Part shown: positions 46,423 to 56,798 of the stretch, in pieces
Position numbering within the stretch: the first letter of the stretch is position 1
Layout of the letters: each line of letters starts with the position of its first letter
Assembly (NCBI GenBank): GCA_030411725.1
Contig: MU839832.1
Coordinates: 1 to 64,000 of the forward strand
DNA: 64,000 bases
Origin: Echria macrotheca
Taxonomy: Eukaryota > Ascomycota > Sordariomycetes > Sordariales > Schizotheciaceae
Reading direction: 5' to 3'
Program-made: the position numbers and the translations under genes
The notes under the pieces: generated by a model
What the model was told of the DNA's origin: nothing
Seen by the model: only the letters and a program-made list of their open reading frames with translations
Database searches by the model: none

Positions 46423-46838
46423 ATGCATCCCTCAAGGTCCGTCGACATTCCCGATTGCGCCTGAAGCCATAGAGACCCAAAACTGACGCATCGCAACACC
46501 AGAATACTACGAGCCGCGCACGGCGAGAAGCCAAGCATCACGGGCTTCGACGTCCGCCGCTTCACAAAGGCCTCGGCCGTCCCGCGATACGACCCGTGGG
46601 AGAGGGCGTCAGTCTTTTCTCTTCCCTCTTTTCCCTCGTAGGAAACTGACGCAATTGACGATACAGCGAGGCGTGGCGATACATCGGCCGCTTCAGCCGA
46701 TTCAACCGCTTCAAGAACGCGTTCCCCGGCCTCGGCATCGCGACGGTCGCCTTCGCCGGCTACTGTGCGTACGAGTACATGTTTCTCAAGGACGAGCACC
46801 ACGGGCACGGCGCGGAACATGGGGAGGGCCACCACTAG
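46423..46838 (+). CDS. NDUFB3: mitochondrial complex I subunit NDUFB3-like
   Basis: Small accessory subunit of NADH:ubiquinone oxidoreductase in the inner membrane. Exons 46423-46436, 46503-46607, 46667-46838; 96 residues. The middle and last exons are secure: ITGFDVRRFTKASAVPRYDPWER-A-EAWRYIGRFSRFN, then RFKNAFPGLGIATVAFAGYC with one transmembrane helix, and a His-rich end (DEHHGHGAEHGEGHH). Intron 2 has donor GTCAGT and acceptor TACAG. An in-frame stop lies upstream of exon 2, so a short first exon is needed; the 14-base exon encoding MHPS and part of R, in GCCACCATGC context, is the best candidate (donor GTCCGT, branch CTGAC, acceptor CCAG). That first exon is less certain than the rest. 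Confidence 0.85.
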
Positions 46839-47563
46839 ATTTCCCGGGCTGGCAGCGGGTGTGTTGAGATAGCGGGGCGAACTGCGGACTGTATATATGG
46901 AATGGACTCGGTTCAAGGCATCATAGACCCTTCAATAGTGTGCATAAACATCACATTGGACGGTGCTGAGTATCTGGTTAGAGACTGCGTGGCATTGGAC
47001 GACCCGGTCCGGGTTGAGATTGTGAAATCACGAGTCTCCGCCTCGAGATCAACTTAGCGGATATCTGAGTTATTATTCGGTTTCATTTTACGCTGTTTTC
47101 CCGGTACTCGACTCCCTCGGTCTTGGTTTGTTGAAGCCGGATTCGAAACGGGACCACACCATGTCTGTATACTCTCGTTCCTTAGCCCAGCTCAGATATG
47201 GTCTCCCCTCCGGGAACGTCGTCATGGCACACTCACCACCCACCCACATCCCGACCATAGATGTCTGCTCCAAAGCTAAATCACAATCCAGTTCATGAAA
47301 CTTACCGCAACTGTACGTGCATTTACGGAGTAGTCATATTTCAAATATGTGATATTTGCAATCTACCCCGTCCCGTGATATTATCGGCCAGACCTATGCA
47401 TCCAACAATAATACGCCATCCCCTTCATAACCCGTAATCCAGTCTAGTAGCCAAAATGCAACCGGCGCAGCTTCGTATCCAACGCCAAAATCAAGCCCTG
47501 GTATTCATTGCGCCATAGGAGTTTCCCACATCTTGAAGAAAACAGCCGAGCCGGTAAGCGTGA
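46839..47563. other. convergent 3' intergenic region
   Basis: 725 bases between NDUFB3 and the coiled-coil gene, AT-richer than its neighbours. Nothing recognisable. Confidence 0.6.
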
Positions 47564-49072
47564 TCAGCATCGCAGACCGATACCGTTGACCAAATCCAGT
47601 GCGCCTTCCACAGCCACCTCGAGCTCCCCAACCCGTTGCTTAAGATGTCGATTTTCGTCTCTCAGCAGTCCAACCGTGTCCCAGGCCACGCTTGCGTCTT
47701 GGCCCTTGCAGTTCCTACATTCATTCACAGCCTGCTCTTCAGCATCACCGGCGATGCCCTTGATGATTTTCTGGAACGCCGTCATCTCCTTTTGCGGCTG
47801 TGTCCTCGGCCTACCTGGGAGCCCGATGGAGGAGCTGTTTCTGACGTGTAGAACTTGCTGGTGTTGAGGAGTGGCCGTGCCATCCATCGCTTCCCCAATG
47901 GTCAGAGTAGGACTTCGACATCGCGAGAAGACACTCTCGCTCTCGGCGCTTTCATCGTCGGTATCGAAACTCGCCTCGGACTTGACTGTCTCGCCACTCT
48001 TGCGCACCCATTTTCGGCGGCGTCGCTCCTCGTCCACGCCGAGATCTTCCGATATCATTGAGCCTTCCGACAGACACTTCTCCATCTCCACCCTTGCCCT
48101 GCGCTCGGCAGCCAGCTCTTCCATCAGGAGCTTCATCTCCCTCTCTTGCTCCTGCGCCTTCCGTGCCATGCCTTCGAGTTGCATTTTGAGGTGTCGCGCC
48201 CTGGTCTCGGCTTCTTCCATCTCCTCACGCTGAGCCAGCTTCTCGGCCTGCAACTCCTTTACCGTCGCGACCCGGTCGCGGTACGCACTCTGCATCCTGT
48301 TGAGCAAACCAACAGCGTTCATCTGCAAGTTCTTAAAGGCCGCCGGCGAAAAGGTATCCCGATCCCCATTCGGCGAATTTGGCGAGCTGGGCGGGAAGAG
48401 AGCGGCTTCGACATTGAGATTGCAGAGCTCATCGTCGATGATCGGGCTCACAGGCGTAGAGGCAAAACGTGATGAAAGAGCCGACATGAATCGAGAAGCA
48501 GTGGTTGTGACACTGCTCTTTGGCGTGGTTGGGTCGACGGAGGCTCCCGTATTTCGTCTGAGTTTCGTTGGCGTCGTGTCGGCAGCCGATTCGTCGTCCC
48601 TGGGCGCTGCTCCGGCACCAAACCAGCTGGCGATTCCGCCCTTTGGGCTATCTACCCTCGCGCCGGGTCGGCCGTCCCCTGTGAGCGGCATCGGTTCCTG
48701 TAGGCGTGTTTGTTTTCTGACGGGCGATGGTGTTCTGCTCCGGAAGGCGGCTGGGAGCAGGTTGGGAAATGACTGTTGACGGCGGTGGTTGGCGGTGGAG
48801 CTGCGAGAACCGAGCTCCGCATCGGAAAAGCCGCTGTGGTACTCTGATAACGGAGACAGCGAGGGATGGGGCGGGTATGGCGACTGCTGGGGAGCCGGCC
48901 GGGATGGAGCTACGCGCTTGTCGACCTCTCGTGGGGAAACATATCCATCCAAAGCCGCGATCTGGGTTGAAGGTGCTCGCGGGGGAGCACGGCCGGCGAG
49001 AGTCGGACGCGCATAGGGAAAGGGCAGCTCCGGAGGAGGGGAGGAAAAAGCAGGGTTGGCGCCGCTTAGCAT
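47564..49072 (-). CDS. coiled-coil protein, function unknown
   Basis: Intronless frame of 502 residues with no named family that I recognise. Residues 1-240 are Pro/Ser/Arg-rich and disordered with many SP/TP sites (SRTPSPVRKQ, DTTPTKLRRN). A long helical coiled coil covers about 255-345 (LLNRMQSAYRDRVATVKELQAEKLAQREEMEEAETRARHL split across heptads, to KLLMEELAAERRARVEMEKCL). A Ser/Glu-rich linker follows, then a second conserved-looking block near the C-terminus: EMTAFQKIIKGIAGD, NECRNCKGQDASVAWDTVGLLRDENRHLKQRVGELE, with a CxxC pair. The arrangement (disordered head, coiled coil, cysteine-containing short coil) would suit a scaffold or trafficking adaptor, but that is only an inference. 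Start at 49072 is the first Met. Confidence 0.75.
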   Translation of the reverse strand: MLSGANPAFSSPPPELPFPYARPTLAGRAPPRAPSTQIAALDGYVSPREVDKRVAPSRPAPQQSPYPPHPSLSPLSEYHSGFSDAELGSRSSTANHRRQQSFPNLLPAAFRSRTPSPVRKQTRLQEPMPLTGDGRPGARVDSPKGGIASWFGAGAAPRDDESAADTTPTKLRRNTGASVDPTTPKSSVTTTASRFMSALSSRFASTPVSPIIDDELCNLNVEAALFPPSSPNSPNGDRDTFSPAAFKNLQMNAVGLLNRMQSAYRDRVATVKELQAEKLAQREEMEEAETRARHLKMQLEGMARKAQEQEREMKLLMEELAAERRARVEMEKCLSEGSMISEDLGVDEERRRRKWVRKSGETVKSEASFDTDDESAESESVFSRCRSPTLTIGEAMDGTATPQHQQVLHVRNSSSIGLPGRPRTQPQKEMTAFQKIIKGIAGDAEEQAVNECRNCKGQDASVAWDTVGLLRDENRHLKQRVGELEVAVEGALDLVNGIGLRC

Positions 49073-50503
49073 GATGTGTTAAGGTTTCGGGGCGGGCGAA
49101 GTATATCCTTGGTTATATTCCCTCGATTCCCCGGTCGAGCCTCCAGTTGGCTGACTCTGTGTTTCGCCGACCCACCGGCTCCGGGTCAGTGGCAACGTGG
49201 AGGAATTTCCTGTGGCCTTTTTGTGTCCGTTCCAATTACCCGCAGCAACCGTCTGAACGCAGACCGTGTGCGCGAGCTGGAATGTGACGACGCAGAGACT
49301 AACGACAGCACTACTCAGCCCGGGGAGCAAACTGACAAGCGGGCCCGAGACGTTGAAGAGACGCGGCGATGGACGGTGATCAGAGATTTCTCGCGCAGCG
49401 AGTCTCTCAACCAGGATCACCCTGACGACAATCCAGGAAACGCGTGAAAAAAAACGATGCAGCAGCGAGAGGCGACCCGCAAAGATAGGGAAAAATTGCA
49501 GAGAAGCGAGTGAAGCAGCAATTATGCCGCGTCTGTGATTCATGCGCCGAGGGAGGGATGAACTGGAAAGAGGGGAAATATCACGACAGGGCGTGAGGGG
49601 AAGTTGCTAGCAAAGAGGAAAGAAAACAAATCGTTCTGGCCGAGCTACCAGGGTGCCCTGGGCTCTTTCTGTCTGTGAAAGCGGCGCGCGGAAGCTGACG
49701 TCTGCCTGCCGACAGGGTTCCCCGCTGTTGCATTTCAGCTGACGACAGGTGGAATCCACAAATCTCGACGACGTTTGCAAATCATGCTCGATTTCTTGTG
49801 AGCTTGCCAAGGATCGCAGAGTTGCCAATGGTGAATTCCAACGTGTTTGGTTTCGATTTGAGATGTGTTGAGGCAGATTTTGTGCCGCGCAAGGCATAAC
49901 CATAGGACTCAACCAACCATGCCAGCGACAGCTCCCACAGTTCCCAGGCTTGGATCGACAGCAGGATGGACGGTTGATCCGCGCTCAGATCCAGGAAACT
50001 CTGGGGGTTTTACCAAAACAAAAGTCCTTCAAAACCCGGGCGCTGCTTCCGCTGCGTTTGTTTCTTGGTATGGCCAAGGCCCGGGTGCCAAGTGCACATA
50101 GACTTGAGCGGTGTAGCCGTGGAGCAAGCTATACCCTGGCTGAGGAGGGCAAACAAACAAAAAACACAACTCCACATATTGAACAACATACCGACATGTC
50201 CAACCGGCATCGGACGACTCCGACATGACAAAAATCTCAAGTCCAAGGGACCCAAGATTCAAGATACCGTAGTCCATGCCGAAGGCTGGGAAACACTGAG
50301 TTAAAAAACACAGAGTGGATATGTTGAACCCACTGTCCCCAGCCATCCAACCTGTCAATCACACCAACCCTCAAGCCACCACCGCGCCGTCGCAAGCTTC
50401 CCAACTAACCACAGACCAAGGTACAGTACGCAAGGTACTAAAGCAATCCAACGCATAAAATTAACTTTACCACACCCCCCACCATCAACCGGCCCGCCCG
50501 CCC
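49073..50503. other. intergenic region upstream of tRNA-Thr
   Basis: 1.4 kb. The first part probably contains the promoter and leader of the coiled-coil gene; the rest shows no feature before the tRNA-Thr gene. Confidence 0.55.
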
Positions 50504-50639
50504 GCCTCTATAGCTCAGTGGTAGAGCGCTTCACTCGTACTTCTCTCTCTTAACCTTCCTCTCTTCTCCAAGACAGGAACCGAATCTGAAGAAGAAAATT
50601 CGAATGAAGAGGTCATTAGTTCGACTCTGATTGGAGGCA
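50504..50639 (+). tRNA. tRNA-Thr (anticodon CGT), intron-containing
   Basis: Cloverleaf is complete after removal of a 64-nt intron. Acceptor GCCTCTA (50504-50510) pairs with TGGAGGC (50632-50638), discriminator A. D-arm GCTC-AGTGGTA-GAGC. Anticodon stem CTTCA/TGAAG, loop C-T-CGT-A then intron 50540-50603 then A; anticodon at 50536-50538. T-arm ATTAG-TTCGACT-CTGAT. Mature length is 72 nt. The intron is after the base 3' to the anticodon as expected. Reads ACG codons. A weak T3 follows directly; stronger T runs occur at about 50684-50704. Confidence 0.94.
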
Positions 50640-51086
50640 TTTGTATCATATCTCCCTCTCTTCTCTGGAAGGAGGGTCTTCCCTCTTTTTTCTCTCCTTT
50701 TTTTTGGTAGGTTGTTCCTAGACATTTTGTCAAATCCATTGCCTACGGTTAGGATGTAGCACATGCGTCCCAAGTAGTTTGCGGTGGTCACCGTCCACAT
50801 AACATATTGCCTGTTACAGAGAGAGCAAAATGACATGGGCTGTCTTCGTTCACACTGCGCAGAACAAAATCAAAAGTCATGACAAAACGGCAGAGGCACA
50901 ATGCTTGCTTGGAATTATCCATGCCAGAACCAAAACGCTGAACCACACCGTCCATGCTATGTCCATGATAAACATGCTTTCATGAATCCCTTTTCCTATC
51001 CCCAGGACCTCTGAGGACCATAACATCCACCCTAATCCCAAGACAACCAAACAAGCAATGCCGCCCCCTTTTCCTTCCCTCCCCAC
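50640..51086. other. spacer between tRNA-Thr and TIF6
   Basis: About 450 bases; T-rich runs near 50684-50704 may stop Pol III, and the remainder is probably the TIF6 3' UTR. Confidence 0.55.
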
Positions 51087-52096
51087 TCAGTAAAACGACT
51101 CGACCATGGTATCTTTGAGGTTAGTATTAATCGCCCCCGGCGCCGCCCCCTCGCCTAACCGGAACACGCTCTCAATAACGCTCAGCTCCGGCGCCGTGGT
51201 ATCCAGCCCCGTGACCGCCATCCAGTCGTTGACCACTATGCCGCCCCCAATCACGTTGCTGCCCCTGTTCACGGACCCGGCGACGAGCGGCACCTGCAGC
51301 AGGCTGCTCAGCTCGTCCTGGTCCTGGATGCTCGTCTTGGGATGCACCAGCCCGCCCCGGTTGCTGAGCGCCATGTAGCTCCCCACCAGCACGTTGTCCG
51401 CCACCGTCTGCCGGAAGACCTCGACCCCGAGCACGTCGGCGATGATCTCCTCGGTCTCGCGCTCCAGGTCCGGGTGGACCAGCGCGATGTGGTCGTTGGT
51501 CACGATCACGTTGCCCAGCGCCGAGAGGCGCTCTTCGATTCGCTGGATGCGGATCGTGTCGGGCAGACTGTTGCGGAGGTGTTGCAGTTCCTGGTCGGAT
51601 GTGGACGTGGGCACGAGGAGGCCTTTTCGGTTTCTTTGTTTCCCCCCAACTTGTCAACAACAATTTTCCAGACGGACGACAGAAAAAGAGAGAGAGAGAG
51701 AGAAAACACATACCCAGCTGTTAACCGTCCAATGATCCGCGTCCCCGCAATCGTCGTCCGGCAGATGGGAATCACATCTTGCAACTCGGCCTCGAACACG
51801 CTGTAGAAGTTTTCGCTCGCGCCCACCGCCACGAGCGCGTACGAGTTTGTGAGCGTCGCGAATACTCCGACCCTGTTTTTTTAATCTCAATCAGCCTCAG
51901 CTCCCAAATTCTCAGGGCCAAAAGCTTTTGCCTCCTCGCCCAGCCTCGAAGTAGAGAGCAGCCAGCCAGCCCAGCGCCGCGCAAACCTCGAGGTGGGGCA
52001 ATCTCACCCTCCTCCCCTTCCTCCCCCCATTTCGCCGCGGATGTGTGTGAACAAAACTTACTCATTAGAGTTCTCAAACTGTGCTCGAACAGCCAT
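51087..52096 (-). CDS. TIF6: eukaryotic initiation factor 6 / 60S anti-association factor
   Basis: Binds the 60S subunit face and blocks premature 40S joining; needed for pre-60S maturation in nucleolus and cytoplasm. Exons (reverse) 52096-52062, 51872-51714, 51633-51087; 246 residues, the canonical eIF6 length. The sequence MAVRAQFENSNEVGVFATLTNSYALVAVG, then AGTRIIGRLTAGNRKGLLVP and DTTAPELSVIESVFRLGE is family-typical along its length (five-fold pentein repeat). Introns: 52061-51873 (GTAAGT...AACAG) and 51713-51634 (GTATGT...AAAG), both in phase and splitting E and G codons. The second intron carries a GA microsatellite at about 51687-51703. Start ATG is unambiguous. Confidence 0.97.
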
Positions 52097-52925
52097 ATTT
52101 TCTGATTTTTCTTCTCCTGTTTACCGATTCTCTAGTTTTCGCAAACGGTTGTAGGTAAAAAAAAAATGTCAGCAACGAAAAAGGATCTAGGCGGGGTCGA
52201 GTGCCGTGCTGCTGCGGTAGAATAGGTAGTTCGTTGGAGAGCAAGGTTTTGGAGGGGTAGAATTTCGCTGCTTTTTATCTCCCGTCACCGCGCTCCAGTT
52301 CAAGAGCTTAACCAAACGACGATAAGGAAAAGTGGATCTTTACAAAGTCGCCCCCTTTCCGCCTGGAACACGCTTACCCAGAAAAGTATTGCCAGAATGC
52401 TAGAAAGCCCTTGATGACTCAATTGAAGCTTGTATAAGCTGCTTGGAACGTCCGAGGCAAGAGGCGGAGGCAAGATGCTGCTCCCGCTGTGACTCAGCAC
52501 CAGCCAAATACGGCTACCTCAACCCGTTTTTCATCATGATTCATCGGCAGCCACAGCATGATTCGGTAAATGACTGCAACCCGAAGCCTCAACAGCCACC
52601 AGAGGCGTTTTTTCGCATCGATTCCAAAGCGTATTCAGATACTGCATTGAATGCAACTGCTAGTTTATAGACTATTCCCGCCAATGAAACTCTTGACGGA
52701 AGTGGTCGAAGAGCCCACAAACCCCCGTTAACCACCAGCCCACGACTAATTATATATATACCATGTCCCCATTCCCAAGTCAACGCCATAGTAATTCGCA
52801 TAATGGAACAGTGCATACATGTTGGTGGGCGGCAAGACCGACCCTCGAATCAGCTCCCAACCCTCATCTTCTAGTATCCAGACACCTTGTTACCTTGTCC
52901 CTAACGCCGCATCGTATAATTCCAG
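52097..52925. other. intergenic region upstream of TIF6
   Basis: 830 bases: TIF6 promoter/leader and 3' flank of the next gene, including a short TATATATA run near 52750. No gene supported. Confidence 0.55.
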
Positions 52926-54705
52926 CTACCGCGTCTCGACTGAAGGAAAGTACCTCGGGCCCGCAAATCCCTTGGCTATAACTGTTTGGATATCGATATT
53001 CTTCTTGTCGTCGTGATACGGTGTCCAGATTTTAAGTAGCAGAAACCGCGCGCTGACGGGCGGATCAAAACTGATGGTGCACTTGTTCTTGGTCTTGTCG
53101 ATATGGAAATGCGCCAGGGGTGCCATGAGGGATCCACCTACGGCTCGCACCGCTTCTTGTGTTGCGATTTGGTTAGCTTCTCGCGCTTCTTCGAGCGTTA
53201 TGCCTCCAAGATCTCCACCACTATTTCGACCCCGGTATCGCTCCGAGTCCAAGAGATGTGAGGGACCCACGGAGCGGAGGCGGATATCGTCAAAAGTCCA
53301 GTTCGTCGTAGTTGGAGCCCCCCACACGTCTGCGCCATCATCACTGCCATCACTCTCAAATGGTAGCGTGCCAATCCTGTTGACGGGTCGCCGACTCGGG
53401 GGCTGGGAGCCGGGAGAGTTTTCATCCCCGCTCTGGTCGTCGCTGCACTCGGTAGCAACACTGAACGGCTCTCGTCGGTCTGTAAATTCGTGGGGAATAT
53501 GAGCTGCTCGGCACTCGTCGTCGTCATCTTCGTAGTAATTACTCGGCTGATATCCTCTCATGCGTATCCTCGGGATGTCGTCGTCATGTCGTATCGAGTA
53601 GACAGGAGGCAGACCAGCCCGTGACGGCAAATACTGAATTTGGTACTGAGCCGTGCGTGTCAAGAGATCATCTTGGTCCATCGACACAAACACCATACCC
53701 TCGCGGACACTGAGATGGTAAGCCAAGTCCAAGTCAAGAACAAGAGCGACCTACGGTGCGTTGAAACGGCTCGTCGCTGGTGCTTTGATGACCAGCTCCT
53801 TAAGGCTGAACACGGTGCCGCCCTGATGCCGCAGGACAATATTACACCGGTAACTCCTGGTGCAATACACCGAGTTGTCGTTCTTGAGAATGTTCTCGGC
53901 AGCATAGACAGAACCGTCCCGTAGCCCGTCGGACGGGTACACCCCGCCATCACAGCTGACAATCTCCATGGTCAGCTGACCGGGTTCGAGCTGCCCGTAC
54001 CTACCGTAGCGGACCGCCTTGGAACCGCCTCCGATCTTGTCCGAGTCCAGCTTCCGCCGCTTGACGCGACGGCTGTCCTCGACAGGGTCGCTCGTCTGCA
54101 GAGGAGGCGAGGGAGCAGGTTGAGACAGGAATGGCGAACTGCTCTGCTCGAGCAAAGTCCGGATCCGCGAGTTGGTCTCGTCCGAGGCCCGCTGGATGTC
54201 CTCCAAGCTGGGCAAATCTCTCCCCATCACCGAGCGGTACCGGGTATCGCTCGATGGGCGGTCGCGGTGGCGGGTCGAACGGCTTCCCGACTCGCCAGAT
54301 GAGAGCGTATTCAAGCGGCGTAGTGCTCGGAGGGGCGGGAGCGAATTGGCCGGTCGGAGCATCGAGTTGGGAGGGTCACGATTGAACCGCTGGCGGAGTT
54401 CCCGGTCTGAACCTGACGACATGTCGGCGAGAGTGGATGGGGTGGCGTTCGCGGCCGAGAGGACACGATCGACGTTCTGGTGAAACCTGGCTATGGCTCT
54501 CTGCAGCTCGTCGTTGGGGGCACTGGTCGCCGCTCCCTCGTTCTCATCGGGGTTCGTGATCGTCTGGAGGTATTCCGAAAAGCGCCGATTCCGGAAAGGG
54601 TCCCTCGGGCTGCGGCTGCCGGACTGATGGCCGTGCTGGTTAGCAACTGTCGACGAAGTAGTTGCGAGTCGACGGGGTCAATCTCGGGCGACGTCGTCTT
54701 ACCAT
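52926..54705 (-). CDS. conserved-looking protein, function unknown
   Basis: Exons (reverse) 54705-54703 (ATG only), 54635-53755, 53709-52926; 555 residues. The frame is open and protein-like upstream of the first Met of the long frame (54422): HGHQSGSRSPRDPFRNRRF..., NDELQRAIARFHQNVDRVL, so an upstream start is needed; the nearest is an ATG directly followed by GTAAGA, with CCAG acceptor. The second intron (GTAGGT...CTCAG) joins SRFNAP to VREGMVFVSMDQ. N-terminal third is Ser/Arg/Pro-rich. Two ordered-looking parts remain: about 210-310 (GQLTMEIVSCDGGVYPSDG..., YCTRSYRCNIVLRHQGG...SLKELVIKAP) and a C-terminal part (CTISFDPPVSARFLLLKIWTP, NIDIQTVIAKGFAGPRYFP) reminiscent of galactose-binding/discoidin-type folds. 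No family named. The ATG-only exon is the least certain part. Confidence 0.72.
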
Positions 54706-55473
54706 AAGCGACAAAGGATCGCGCGAGGTTTGATTGAAGCCTGCAGCTGGCACAGCCAGGGAGGGGTAGCGCGATCTTGTTAGGGACTAAGGCAAACCAG
54801 CCGTTGGTGTTGTAGACGGTGCGTTTGTGGTGGACGGGTGTCGGTTGTCGGAATGGTTGTCAGTGGAGAAGCGTGGGCGAGGGGAGTGGCATTCAAATGG
54901 CGAGGGCAGGTGGAAGGACGTCAAACAAGAGTCAAGGACTGGCTGGGTACAGGCGCCTTCACCGGCTGAGCAGACGTCCGTCAACCAGCCGGCAGCGGGG
55001 AACCTGTCCTGGAATAACGTTAATTGTTAGCGGGCACCTGTGCCGCTGCATGCGAGGAGGGTGGGTCCGAGTATCACTTTAACTCGCGTTAGTGCCAAGG
55101 ACTCCTGTGCCCGGCGTGTCATTCGTTGCGCGTCCAACCAACACTGAACAGTGCAGATCCTCGCAACTTGAGCTGGGCAACCTCTGATCCTGCTCAAGGC
55201 AAACGGGCAACAAACGGCTTGTGGGTGGGTGCATTTCATTCGGCGGTGGGAACTGCACAGGTCAAGCTATAAAGCCGGCCTCGACAGTAGTGGGCGACGC
55301 AAACTGCAGCTAGCTCCGAAAATTGCTGAATCTCGCCGTTTGTTGCTGTGCAAGCTTCGTGCCCACAACCCGTTCGTTGATGCGCTTTCAGGACTGGGTC
55401 AAGTATCCTGGGGTTTAAAGACTCCCTTCGCCCTCGTTTTCTGTCTTCAACTTGCACTTTTCATCACGACAAA
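54706..55473. promoter_or_regulatory. divergent promoter region of unknown gene and AOS1
   Basis: 770 bases between divergent starts. A TATA-like CTATAAAG lies at about 55267, roughly 205 bases before the AOS1 ATG. No other site is claimed. Confidence 0.45.
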
Positions 55474-56798
55474 ATGGCGAATTCCGACACCGCAAACCCG
55501 CAGGCCAACGGGTCCAACCCTCCGCCGAATGGCATCAGCGCCGGTGAGCAACAGCCACATGCCACCAATATATATATATCTATATATATATCTATATATA
55601 CAAGACCTAACCCCTGTGAACAGATGAAATCGCCCTCTACGACCGCCAAATCCGCCTCTGGGGCATGAAGGCGCAGGAGCGGATCCGCAACGCCAACATC
55701 CTGCTCATAACCCTCCAGGCCCTCGGCGGCGAGATCGCAAAGAATCTTGTGCTCGCCGGCATAGGCTCCCTGACCGTCATCGACCACGGGATCGTCACGG
55801 AAGCCGACCTAGGCGCCCAGTTCTTCCTCGAGGCAAACCACGTCGGCCTCAACCGCGCCGTGGCCGCCCGCGCCGCCATCCAGCAACTCAACCCGCGCGT
55901 GCGCGTCAACATCGACACGGCCGACATCCGCCTGAAGCAGCCCTCGTTCTACAGCGCGTTCGACATCATCATCGCGACAGACCTCGACTCGAACGCGCTC
56001 GAGCTCATCAACACGGCCACCCGCCTCTCCCGGCGTCCCTTCTACGCCGCCTCGTCGGTCGGCATCTACGGTTTCCTGTTCGCCGACCTCATCGAGCACG
56101 ACTACGTGATCGAGCGCGCGCGCTCCAACGTGCCCACGAAGCCCGGCCGCGAGAGCAGCACCCGGTCGGTGGTCTCGGTCACCCCGAAAGCGGGCGACGA
56201 CAAGGTCGAACTGGTAACAAAACGCGAGCTCTACAGCACCTGGCTGCTCGCATCCGACGCCAAGCTGCCAGCGGAAGTGGTCCGCTCCGCCCGCCGCCGC
56301 CGCGTCGTCACGCCCATCCTGAGCTGTCTCCGCGCGCTCTGGGCTTTTACCGGTGTCCACCTGCGCCCGCCGAACCCCAACGACCACGCCGACCTGGCCC
56401 AGTTCACGGTGCTCTGCAGCGACAAGCACAAGGCGCTCGAGTTGCCGGCCGAGACGCTGCGCAGCGAGGTGCTCCGGTCGTTCCTGCAGAATGTCGGGTC
56501 CGAGGTGGCGCCCGTGGCCGCCGTGCTGGGCGGCCAGCTCGCGCAGGACGTGATCAACGTGCTCGGCGGCACGCAGCAGCCGATTCAGAATTTTGTCATT
56601 TTCGACGGCGGCGCCATGGAGGCTACGCAGTATGCGCTGCACCCGGACGGGATCGAGCTCGGGAGCAAGTTGCTGTCGTCGGCGGATGTGGATATGGCGA
56701 ATGGCGTGGAGGCCACGGCGGCGGCGGCGGCGATGGGCATGTTTGGGCCGATTTCTGTGCCGCTTGTTGATGCGTCGCAGGTTATTTCGCTGGACTGA
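55474..56798 (+). CDS. AOS1: SUMO-activating enzyme E1 subunit Aos1
   Basis: Partners Uba2 to form the SUMO E1 that adenylates SUMO and passes it to Ubc9. Exons 55474-55543 and 55624-56798; 414 residues versus about 347 in yeast. The intron (GTGAGC...AACAG) contains an AT dinucleotide tract. After a disordered 23-residue start comes the ThiF fold: DEIALYDRQIRLWGMKAQERIRNANILLI, ALGGEIAKNLVLAGIGSLTVIDHG (nucleotide-binding), EADLGAQFFL, with C-terminal PVAAVLGGQLAQDVINVLGG and FVIFDGGAMEA. It lacks a catalytic-cysteine domain, as expected because that lies in Uba2. Aos1-like rather than ubiquitin E1 is chosen from the size and from the DRQIRLWGMKAQ start; a NEDD8 E1 Ula1 is longer and differs here. 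The long antisense frame is a shadow. Confidence 0.93.
55568..55602. repeat. AT/TA dinucleotide tract in AOS1 intron
   Basis: Imperfect (AT)n separated by single C bases, within the 80-nt AOS1 intron. Confidence 0.9.

Noticed and set aside
55809..56642. 277-codon frame opposite AOS1
   Set aside because: Antisense shadow with repetitive Gly/Val/Arg composition.
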